A stretch of DNA of 16,931 nucleotides. Source: Gymnopilus junonius (Eukaryota; Basidiomycota; Agaricomycetes; Agaricales; Galerinaceae). Shown piece after piece: positions 1 through 7,362 of this stretch. Made by a program: the position numbers and the translations under genes. The notes under the pieces were generated by a model. It did no database searches. It was not told the origin of the DNA and saw only the letters and a list, made by a program, of their open reading frames with translations. The stretch spans positions 1-16,931 of the forward strand of contig JADNYJ010000653.1 in the NCBI GenBank assembly GCA_015501075.1, written 5' to 3'. Every line of letters begins with the position of its first letter. Within the stretch, counting starts at the first letter, position 1.

Positions 1-478
1 GACCCTGGCCTCTATGGAGAGCCCATTTGCCCGTATAGTAATGACCACATCCTGCGTTGACTTCACTTTCTCATCAGCCAGACTCCTTCCAGAGAAAGTT
101 GATGATGGGATTTTCCGTTTTGCCTTGGACGGTGCAGACCATGCGCAATTTGCTCAATTGATTCCGAAATTCATCTCCTCCTTTGCATCATTGCAGATTG
201 ACGAAGTGAAGGCACTGTCGCTTACTATCCATCTTGCAAGGGATCAAAAAACTCTCGCAAGTACAGCCGCAAGACAATTTGTTCAAACCTTCCCGTCGAT
301 CGAACATCTATTGATAGACCATGGCACCATTGATTCTCTGGACATCTTTCAAACGCAAACTGACCACATCTTTTCCCCAATCTCAATGAAATTTCATTAC
401 ACGGATGTGATTCCTTGTCCCCCCACCAAATTGCCACATTGCCGTTGTTTCTGGGAAGATCGCCCGAAGCACGAGTAA
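1..478 (+). CDS. F-box-like/LRR family protein, C-terminal part only (cut by window edge; probable 3' frameshift)
   Basis: The reading frame is open from base 2, so the start lies left of the window; the ATG at 14 is internal. About 158 codons are visible. The protein aligns by eye with the C-terminal halves of the two genes that follow: IIPKFISSF-LQIDEVKALSLT, then FPSIEHLLIDHGTIDSLDIFQ, against IIPDFIACF and FPQLEELEVDGDTLHNLDLFQ in the second gene. This is the leucine-rich part of an Agaricomycete F-box-like protein. Such proteins are presumed SCF ubiquitin-ligase substrate adaptors, but the F-box itself is not in view. After codon ~122 (base ~371) this frame loses the family pattern and ends at TAA 476-478. 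Another frame carries a leucine-patterned tail ending at TGA 496-498, so a 1-bp deletion near 371 is likely. It may be a pseudogene or a recently damaged allele. Confidence 0.7.
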   Translation, partial: TLASMESPFARIVMTTSCVDFTFSSARLLPEKVDDGIFRFALDGADHAQFAQLIPKFISSFASLQIDEVKALSLTIHLARDQKTLASTAARQFVQTFPSIEHLLIDHGTIDSLDIFQTQTDHIFSPISMKFHYTDVIPCPPTKLPHCRCFWEDRPKHE

Positions 479-713
479 ATGTATACGGCATAGATTGAAC
501 CCCTTCAAGGTTTTCATTGGCAAATAAATCTACCTGACACAGCGCCAAAAAATTATATTCGGTCCATTTTGTTCTTTCGTCAAGTCTTTCTGATATTACG
601 CATTGCTCATTTTAGGTATTCGTTGTCATCAATGCGGATCCTCTGGAGATGTTCAGTCAAATCTAGACGCATATTACATACATATATCGGCCTGTACGTA
701 TTTATTGGAGCAT

Positions 714-720
714 TATAAAA
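714..720 (+). promoter_or_regulatory. TATA box of second F-box-like gene
   Basis: TATAAAA lies 47 bases before the ATG at 767 and is followed by a pyrimidine-rich stretch (about 727-757) typical of fungal transcription starts. The spacing favours translation from ATG 767. The in-frame ATG at 722 is only 2 bases past the TATA box and would lie upstream of any plausible transcript start. Confidence 0.5.
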
Positions 721-766
721 AGTGCCCGCTTTTTTCCTCTGCTCCCATTCCTCACGATCGCAGGAC

Positions 767-2182
767 ATGTCTACCGTACTTTCGCAAGATCGTGCAGGGC
801 CTCCCGCCATGAAACTCTATTCCGACCTCCTTATACCGATCTTCACCCTCAATGCAGATATGTACCTCGACTGGGAGGACCAAATTCCTGCTGTCGATAC
901 TCTGCGCCACACCTCGCAAGTTTGTTCAACATGGAGGAATGTTGTGATGGAGTCCACATTCCTGTGGGGGCGCGTTTTAAATCTTATACGGTTGCATCAC
1001 TCCCAGAAATGGCGAGACAAAGTGATCAGAAGGTCTGAAGAATCCTGGCTTTTTGTCAAAGTTGCACCAAATGTGCCGACCGGCGATCCGCCAAGGCGCG
1101 GAGATGATTTTTTCAGGTTGTTTGTCCTAGAACACTGGACAAGGATATGGCGCCTTGATATCAATACTGATGTTCCCCTTGGTATGTGGCCGGCAAATGA
1201 AGATGTTCATCGTTGGTGTTCCCTGTTCTCAGAGTCCCGTCCGACGAACCTTCGCCATCTTATGTTAAGCTCCAATATTCTTGTTACCGAAACTTTCCCT
1301 CCCCTTTTACCTGCACTGTTTCCACACCTTGAGGTCTTGGACTTGTCGGACAACCCGTCCGGCACCAGGGGGGGTCTTTTCAAGCAGAACCTTCTACTAC
1401 TCCTCCCGTCTGTCAACCTTCCTAGGCTCAAACAAATTAAAATCCATACACATTGGCCGCCCTCCATCGATGATGTCCTTCGTATACTGCAGAAGATAGT
1501 TCCTGCCCGTGGATGTACACTGCACTTTTGCTCCGTGTCCCCGGATGACTTCAATTCTGTCAACTCCTTCTCAGATGTTCTTCCAAAATATCTGCAATAC
1601 GCCAGAGAAATATTCTCCCCGTTATCAGGCATCAAAGCCGATGTGACAATTGCCTCGAATATTGTCGAATTATTGGTTTCGACTCGCGATCAAGAATACC
1701 TCAAGTTTCTTTTGAAGTGCGAGGACAGAGACTGTTCGGTCCAGATCATTCCTGATTTCATCGCCTGCTTCGACTCATTCGAGTGCAGAGAAATTAAGAG
1801 GCTTTCTCTCGTCCTTCATCCTCCGTTGGAACGACCTGAGTTGGTCTCCACAGCAATAGAAAGACTAACCCGTGCATTTCCTCAACTCGAAGAGCTTGAA
1901 GTGGATGGTGATACACTTCATAATCTCGATCTTTTCCAGCAAGATGTCCAGTTCATCGTCTTTCCTGCTCTCAAAAGCATAACAGTACGCAAATGCGGTG
2001 CGCAATGGATCAAAAGTTTTATGGACTCGCGAATCTCGAGTGGAGGAACTGTGGAAACGCTGACACTCACAATCGACCCTGACATAATTGCAGTGCTAGG
2101 GATTCTTCGAAGCTTTGAGGGCCTGATGCTCCAATTATCTGACCCTGAAGGACAAGTCTCACTATCAATGAGGATTGAATAG
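767..2182 (+). CDS. F-box-like domain / leucine-rich repeat protein (second copy, intact)
   Basis: The gene is intronless and encodes 471 aa. An F-box-like domain covers about residues 15-70, with the hallmarks L..DLL..IF, a hydrophobic middle (VDTLRHTSQVCSTWRNV) and the ending LWGRV at 66-70. Leucine-rich segments follow (HLEVLDLSDN, LPRLKQIKI, EIKRLSLVL, QLEELEVDG, ALKSITV). Family knowledge: the F-box binds Skp1 in SCF E3 ligases and the LRR part selects substrates; the substrate here is unknown. The start at 767 is chosen because a TATA box sits at 714-720. The gene is the middle member of a head-to-tail trio (272 bp to the third gene), with a dead inverted fourth copy beyond. No signal peptide or membrane segment is seen. 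The family assignment is firm; the function is inferred. Confidence 0.85.
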   Translation: MSTVLSQDRAGPPAMKLYSDLLIPIFTLNADMYLDWEDQIPAVDTLRHTSQVCSTWRNVVMESTFLWGRVLNLIRLHHSQKWRDKVIRRSEESWLFVKVAPNVPTGDPPRRGDDFFRLFVLEHWTRIWRLDINTDVPLGMWPANEDVHRWCSLFSESRPTNLRHLMLSSNILVTETFPPLLPALFPHLEVLDLSDNPSGTRGGLFKQNLLLLLPSVNLPRLKQIKIHTHWPPSIDDVLRILQKIVPARGCTLHFCSVSPDDFNSVNSFSDVLPKYLQYAREIFSPLSGIKADVTIASNIVELLVSTRDQEYLKFLLKCEDRDCSVQIIPDFIACFDSFECREIKRLSLVLHPPLERPELVSTAIERLTRAFPQLEELEVDGDTLHNLDLFQQDVQFIVFPALKSITVRKCGAQWIKSFMDSRISSGGTVETLTLTIDPDIIAVLGILRSFEGLMLQLSDPEGQVSLSMRIE

Positions 2183-2453
2183 TGAGTTCATTTACTTCAC
2201 TTTTTAATAGGAATTCATGCTCAATAGGCAATCAATAGGTTTCTGGTCTGCTGTTTACGGTTTGGCAAATCGAGCGGAGTAAGAGGTGAGGCCTCGACGA
2301 GCAATTCCGTATACTCTAGTAGGGCCGTCGGCTGTCTCCATTTTTATTGTTAAAACTCGAAAACGTCCTGTGACCTTCTTTACGCAATCGGACTATGACA
2401 TAATGCATATGAGAGTTGTAGCTAAACCACTTAGGCTTGCTTTAACCAAGAAC

Positions 2454-3839
2454 ATGACCTCACTTCCATCCTCTTCGGCGTCCTCGCCCGTTTTCGCGCT
2501 GAATTCTGACATATTGTGGAGAATATTTCTTCTGAACACGTACATGACCACGAAATTTGACGAGAACATCCCAGCTCTTGATACCCTTCGCTATACGTCC
2601 CAGGTTTGTACGGCCTGGAGAGAACTCACCTTGCAATCCCCATCGCTCTGGGGTCGCGTAATCAACATAGTCCTTTTGTGGCATTGTGACGAGTGGAGAG
2701 ATGAAGTTATTCGACGGACCCGATCCTCTCCTCTATATCTCAAGGTACCACGAACCGATCCTGCTGTGACCTATGTTGCAGTGTCACTTGCAAACGAGAA
2801 TTGGAGCCGGGTGTATAGCCTTGACATTCTATCGTTTCACCCAAAGGAAGAAAAGGCCTGGACTGATTTGTTACGTCGCCCATCATGTCTTCGTCATCTC
2901 ATCGTACGCACAGCAACCGCAGCAGATGACTTCCTCAATTCTTTTTCAATCTCGGATTTTCCATCTCTTGAAACGTTGGATTTGTGGGACAGTCATAAAG
3001 TGCCAATAGATAACGGCGATCATCGACAGCCGGGCACCAACCAACACGCTCTCGCTATTGTGTTACCCCGTCTTCAACAAATTAATATTCGATCTTTTGG
3101 ATATATTGGTGCTCTTCTAGCATATCTGGGCCGGATAAGCCCAAAAGAAGGGTGTACCTTATGTTTCGACGGTGTTTCTGTCGTCCAGCCTGATGTGAGT
3201 CCTAGGGCGGTGTCTGACATTCTCGAAAAATTCCTGCAATGCTCTCAGAAGACACTTGCGGCCACAATGGAGGCACCAGTAAACATCCAGCTTGTACGCA
3301 ATCAGATTGAGCTTTCTATAAATTCATTCCGCTCCATTTATAGAATTTTTTCTTTCAAATGGAGATGCTTTCATTCTGATCTCCCTCCGTATACTATTTC
3401 ACACTTTCTCTCTTCTTTCAAGCCTTTCCATATTGCTGCAAGAAAGTCGGCCTTCCTCAGAATTTCTCTCACTGACGATCAGCTAGAATCTGAAAGGGTT
3501 GCCCTCGAACTGTTTTTTTTCAACCTTTGCTCTCTTCAAGAGATTGACACGGAGACCGACACCCTTCGATGTCTCGCTATCATGCAGCAAAACACCAGAA
3601 CCTTGCTTCTTCCAGCACTTACCATTGTCGACCTATTCCATCCATTCCATACATATGATACATTATCATCCATCGAAGAATTCTTGCAATCCAGGTCAGC
3701 CCTTGGAGGACAACCAGAACCTCTCGTCCTTAAGGTTCCATACATAGGAGATCGAGATGTCGAGGTCCTCGAGTCGCTGAGCTTCCCAAACATCACAGTG
3801 CATTTTGTTTTTGATTCTGAACAAGATATATTGTTATAG
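2454..3839 (+). CDS. F-box-like domain / leucine-rich repeat protein (third copy, intact)
   Basis: The gene is intronless and encodes 461 aa from ATG 2454. The frame is open back to 2286, but the residues before 2454 are basic, not family-like, and would place the F-box too far in. The F-box-like domain is at about residues 14-70 (LNSDILWRIFLLN, then VCTAWREL at 51-58 and LWGRV at 65-69), nearly colinear with the second gene. The LRR part includes FPSLETLDLWDS, LPRLQQINI and LLLPALTIVDL. The SR..GG.PE.L.L motif near the C terminus matches SR.SSGGTVETL in the second gene. Divergence from the neighbour is high outside the F-box, so the duplication is not recent. Presumed role: substrate receptor for SCF-type ubiquitination; the target is unknown. 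A serine-rich patch (residues 6-11) precedes the F-box. Confidence 0.85.
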   Translation: MTSLPSSSASSPVFALNSDILWRIFLLNTYMTTKFDENIPALDTLRYTSQVCTAWRELTLQSPSLWGRVINIVLLWHCDEWRDEVIRRTRSSPLYLKVPRTDPAVTYVAVSLANENWSRVYSLDILSFHPKEEKAWTDLLRRPSCLRHLIVRTATAADDFLNSFSISDFPSLETLDLWDSHKVPIDNGDHRQPGTNQHALAIVLPRLQQINIRSFGYIGALLAYLGRISPKEGCTLCFDGVSVVQPDVSPRAVSDILEKFLQCSQKTLAATMEAPVNIQLVRNQIELSINSFRSIYRIFSFKWRCFHSDLPPYTISHFLSSFKPFHIAARKSAFLRISLTDDQLESERVALELFFFNLCSLQEIDTETDTLRCLAIMQQNTRTLLLPALTIVDLFHPFHTYDTLSSIEEFLQSRSALGGQPEPLVLKVPYIGDRDVEVLESLSFPNITVHFVFDSEQDILL

Positions 3840-4188
3840 TTTACCATTAAATGCATTTGACAGTGTATTCACTTATGATCATACTTGAAATACTCACCTG
3901 ATATCCTGTCCTGAGGTCGCATAACTTTGTCAATGGCATATAAGAGGGTAATTATGCTCTTCAGTCTCAATTGGAATAAATATGCTCACTAAATTACTCC
4001 AAGTTTCAGACCAATTTCTCCTTTGCGATTCAAGAATCAGAGAGTTAAACTGGTAAGGCTTTCCAAATAAGAGAGTTCTGACATACAGACATTGAAGCTG
4101 ATGGAAAGGATGAGTGCTTCCACAGATCCTCCAGTTGAGTACCTGGAATCCAAGAAGTTTTTCATGGATATGGCATTGTAATGCAATA

Positions 4189-4212
4189 CTGTTGCATTTC
4201 ATTCAATTCACC
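4189..4212 (+). repeat. Left terminal inverted repeat of the TA-flanked element
   Basis: This 24-bp sequence matches the reverse complement of 4697-4720 at 23 positions; the single difference is A/G at position 13. TA at 4187-4188 abuts it. Confidence 0.8.
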
Positions 4213-4307
4213 ACCCCCTGTGACCTGTGACCTGCCCGGTGAAATGCCAGGTTCACCAGGTGGGCTTGGGACCTGTGACCTACCTAAAATTTCACTGGTC
4301 TTACAGA

Positions 4308-4396
4308 GTTGTTGTGGTGGACTGGTAGTATGCGTCAAAGTAGTTCAATGACTGCTCTAGGCAGTGGGTTCGATTCTCACCTGACGTGTTATTTTT
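4308..4396 (+). other. tRNA-like relic (class II, Ser/Leu-like) with RNA polymerase III boxes A and B
   Basis: Box A-like TGGTGGACTGG is at 4315-4325 and box B-like GGTTCGATTCT at 4367-4377 (consensus GGTTCGANTCC, one mismatch). They are 52 bases apart start to start, as in tRNAs with a long variable arm. The T-arm pairs fully (GTGGG/CTCAC, 4364-4380), and a TGC/GCA hairpin sits where a variable arm would be. TTTTT at 4392-4396 could terminate pol III. The two acceptor-stem halves do not pair and the anticodon arm is irregular, so this is not a functional tRNA gene. It is best read as a tRNA pseudogene or tRNA-derived SINE head carried inside the TIR element. Confidence 0.4.
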
Positions 4397-4696
4397 CGAC
4401 TACTTACGTAGCAATCATCTGTCCGATTTTGGTAGCATGATATCAAACCCAGTTATGAAGACTCGGACATTGACCTCTAAGCCACAAAATACTTAGTTTA
4501 ACTAATTACAGTCTCACAACTTTTATTTCTAGTAATTTAAGAATGCCAGAGTGGCAGTTCACCAGTTCTGGGGTGATTTTTGCAATTTTAAGCGCAAAAA
4601 TGACCAAATTTATGGCCATCAAATGGTTTCACCACTCAGCCTTGTGACCGCGGACAACTGTGACATTTCAAAATTGGAGGGCCTGTGACCGTGACC

Positions 4697-4720
4697 GGTG
4701 AATTGAACGAAATGCAACAG
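4697..4720 (-). repeat. Right terminal inverted repeat of the TA-flanked element
   Basis: This is the reverse complement of 4189-4212 with one mismatch. TA at 4721-4722 abuts it, followed directly by host F-box pseudogene sequence. Confidence 0.8.
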
Positions 4721-5290
4721 TACTGTGATGTTCTTTAGAAGAGGGAAAAGGACAGAGTCAGCACATTGCTGAAAATTATCAAGGTTACAAAGTGTACCAC
4801 CATCCACCTCTAGATCCTCAACAGATGGAAATGAACAACAGAATTCTTGGGTAGTTGCAATGGCCATATCAGATTGTGTCGAAGGAATATGAAGGGTGAG
4901 AGAAAGTGCCAGTGTCTGTACTTCATCAAATTGAAACAATTGGAAGCAAGATATGAAACTGGGAATGATCTGGACTAAAGAGTTTTGTTCATTGCATTTT
5001 AGACCAAATCTGAAATCTCCTTGACCTGAAGCTTGGTCTACAGCTGCACTTTGGTGTAGGATAATGAAGAGAATGTTTTGCTTGCATATTGCAAATAAGT
5101 TGGGAGAATGTGGCCTAATGCATTCACAAGTGGACCCAACTCTGGGATGGACAATATTTCCTGTAAGTCGAGTTTGAGTTGGGGTAAGCAGAGAAGGGAA
5201 AGAGACAAGACTTTTCCCTTTGATAATCATCCAACACAGTGATTTGATGGTACTTTATGGATTATGTAGCACACAGGTGGTCAATCCCAT

Positions 5291-5683
5291 TTAGGACAAG
5301 TCCGCGCTGTAATGCTTCTTGTCTGCCACCCACAAAGAATACCGTAATCCACTACCCCGGACATCTCTTATGACCCCTACAAATGCACCAATCATGTCGT
5401 CACCAGGCAACTTGTTGTCTTTTGAAATTGAACACGATTATTGCATACCATATGTTCCTTTGTGGGTAGAAGCTACATTAGAATCAAGTAAGTGGCCAAG
5501 AAAGATGGATGGCGGCTTAAGTTCAAATGGTTGAATTATTTCAAGGATAGTATTTTTTGCCAATGTGACCACTTTTGCCCTATCAGTCAGACCAGGATAC
5601 ATCAAGGAGCCACCTGAGGTAGTACTCGGTAATACCAGCTTTATTTCTATATTTGTTGGGAGTCCAGGGAACGGTTGCGCCAA
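5291..5683 (-). pseudogene. Unrecognised broken coding relic
   Basis: The minus strand is open from 5683 to a TAA at 5438-5440, then open again in the same frame to TAA 5291-5293, about 131 codons with one internal stop. The composition is protein-like: the first part contains VVTLAKNTILEIIQPFEL and the second GDDMIGAFVGVIRDV and LRYSLWVADKKHYSADLS. The upstream end meets a stop (TAA about 5699-5701) with no ATG, so any start must come from an earlier exon. CpG is moderate, unlike the F-box pseudogene next to it. I do not recognise the family. It could be an exon fragment of a conserved fungal protein or a chance open stretch. Confidence 0.25.
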
Positions 5684-6669
5684 TTGTTGATACTTGACTT
5701 AATTTAATTCAGTGGTGGATTGTCCATAATGAATGTGAATCCACATTTCACAGAGAATAATTCACCTAATTTTTGGGCCAACTCCTGACGAGTAAGTTCT
5801 ATCCATGAAGGGAATGTGAATAATCATTTTTCAACGCTTTCATGCTCCCCAAGATGGAGGGGGGCACAAGTCGAGATACAAATAACATCTATCTGCCATA
5901 TTAGCTGCAGTATGGAACTATGATGCCTATTAACGTTAACTATAACAACGTATTGAAGCCCTTTCACTTCGTCGCCTGCTTAGAATCTCCTCCTGGCTTC
6001 GCTACCTTTATCAAGATTCACGGTTTTCATCGGGCTTTGATATAAGCTGCGGAAGATTGCAAAAATTAGCGCGATCGTAATAAATGTTTCCTGCCAGATA
6101 TAAGTAGCACTTAACTGTGACAGTAGTAAGTATCCCGAGCAGGACAGATTTAAGAAAATAATACGAAACAGCGAGCTCGCCTAAATCTATTCTTTTCTAG
6201 GTGTTCGCATAAGTTCTTTGAATAACATGATGGTCGTAGTTGAGGGCCTGAAAACAAGGGATACTGAGGCCAGATGCTGGAAAAGGTGACGCTGGCGTCA
6301 GGTGAAGAGGAAGGAAATAAGGTCGTTGCGGCGTTGCCGCCATCAGTGATCGATGACCGTCGGTCCGGCCCGAGTTAGCCGACCGCAATCAACGCGCCAA
6401 GACGTGTTGACTTTTTCCCAATCAAAACGCCAACTAACATACGGCCTGGATTTCCTCGTTTAAATACTTCTCTTGTTACGGTACTTTCATGTTTCGATGA
6501 TAAAGTTCTAGTTTCCGGAAAAAACCTGCTTAAAAACCCTTGGACACCGGCTTATTATCACCGATTGGCACTCCGATTTATATCCTTCACTTTCGACCCA
6601 CATCGGACACACAGTCGACAGCGGGCGGGGTTTCAAGCTTGTCAACTCTTTCTCTTTCTACCACCAACC
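5684..6669. other. Intergenic region upstream of the Bud6-like gene
   Basis: I see no supported gene in these 986 bases. The reading frames on both strands are short and have no family resemblance. An AT-rich GTTTAAATAC at about 6458-6467 could act as a distal promoter element, and a pyrimidine-rich stretch (about 6645-6660) lies directly before the ATG at 6670. Confidence 0.4.
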
Positions 6670-7362
6670 ATGACTGACTATCACTCCCCGTCCCAATACA
6701 TTCCCTCCCCAAGTTCTGCCTCTGGCTCTGTGAGCAGCGGTACAGCTATTGCTGGGCCCGCCGACGGAGCTCCTCCATACAAACTGGTGAGCTACGATCC
6801 TCACTATCATGGTGCCCAATGCGGTGTTGACTTAACTCATACTTTTTCACTATTCTTGCTATTCCAAAATGGTAATGTATATTGCGTAGACTAACCCTGG
6901 CGATGTTTCCAGCGCAGTGAAGAATCTACTCATGTCGACCAAACGCCTCCAAGAGGTCCTCAAGCTCTGGAGCGTAGATCAGGCAACTGAAGGGGACGTG
7001 AGCGACGTGTACGTTCAGATTGGGCACGAGTTCAACGTGACGATCAGTGCTTTTGCGTATCATCAGATCGAGCTCAGGTGCGTTCTTTTACACCAATCAC
7101 TCTCGTCATCAGATCTAATGTAATGCGTGCCTGCCACTATAGTGATATACATTCTGTTCCCGCTGAACTGCGCAATGTTCTCGAGCGGTATCTGGGTGAA
7201 GACCCTTCTCCAGCCATATTGGAGGAATGCATGCCTGAGCTGCGAAAGGTGCTTTTCAAGCTCCTCAAGGGACTTCAGAATCGACAAGACAGATGGCACG
7301 CGGTGGCCCAACGACTCAGCTCGGATTCGATGGTGTCGCTTCATTCATCGCAGTTGCGTTGA
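6670..7362 (+). CDS. Truncated Bud6/Aip3-like protein (N-terminal actin-interacting protein domain)
   Basis: Proposed exons are 6670-6786, 6890-7077 and 7143-7362, giving 174 aa. The introns are GTGAGC..GTAG (103 nt) and GTGCGT..ATAG (65 nt); splicing keeps frame and joins NPGDVSSAVKNLL to exon 1 and IELS-DIHSVP across exon 2/3. Residues ~40-160 resemble the N-terminal Aip3/Bud6 domain: VKNLLMSTKRLQEVLKLWS, DVSDVYVQIGHEFN, VPAELRNVLERYLGEDPSP, LRKVLFKLLKGLQNRQ. Bud6 is a formin cofactor that promotes actin-cable nucleation at the cell tip. Full-length family members are several times longer and end in the actin/formin-binding core, which is absent here. Just after the stop, another frame reads RSRTDFSGGFNNL, so a small indel near 7345-7355 probably ended the frame. 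It is likely a duplicated gene fragment, not the working copy. Retained introns argue against retroposition. A low-complexity Ser/Pro leader covers residues 1-39. Confidence 0.6.

Larger units (their letters stand above)
4189..4720. mobile_element. 532-bp non-autonomous TIR element (MITE-like), TA target duplication
   Basis: The ends are 24-bp inverted repeats with one mismatch. The left end reads CTGTTGCATTTC then ATTCAATTCACC (4189-4212) and the right end is its reverse complement (4697-4720). TA flanks both sides (4187-4188 and 4721-4722) and no longer direct repeat is present. Excision on paper with one TA kept restores an F-box-family reading frame exactly, which fixes both borders. There is no transposase-sized ORF. 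Inside are six copies of GTGACC, three near each end, all in the same orientation, and a tRNA-like segment with RNA polymerase III boxes. A TA duplication is typical of Tc1/mariner, but the TIR does not let me assign a superfamily. CpG is present (14 in 532 bp), much more than in the host pseudogene, so the insertion may be younger than the host's decay. Confidence 0.8.
4037..5230 (-). pseudogene. Inverted F-box-like/LRR pseudogene, C-terminal part, split by a 532-bp element
   Basis: The minus strand carries the family's C-terminal half. A segment with ILPTYLQYASKTFSSL (about 5050-5110) matches VLPKYLQYAREIFSPL of the second gene. A second segment in another frame contains VQIIPSFISCFQLF, FPSVEDLEVDGGTLCNLDNFQQ and LFPLLKNITV. 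The two frames are separated by a frameshift near 5040. The coding sequence is broken after KNITV by the element at 4189-4720 and resumes at 4188 with a stretch containing MKNFLDSRYSTGGSVEAL, matching IKSFMDSRISSGGTVETL, to TGA 4037-4039. No F-box domain is found upstream (above 5230). It is a dead, truncated copy. Its CpG content is very low (2 in 4741-5220), unlike the intact copies, which suggests methylation-driven decay. Confidence 0.75.

Noticed and set aside
722..766. Upstream in-frame ATG at 722 for the second F-box-like gene
   Set aside because: It lies 2 bases after the TATA box (714-720), and the added 15 residues are not family-like.
2286..2453. N-terminal extension of the third F-box-like gene back to 2286
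   Set aside because: The added 56 residues have no counterpart in the paralogue and would displace the F-box; ATG 2454 gives colinear domains.
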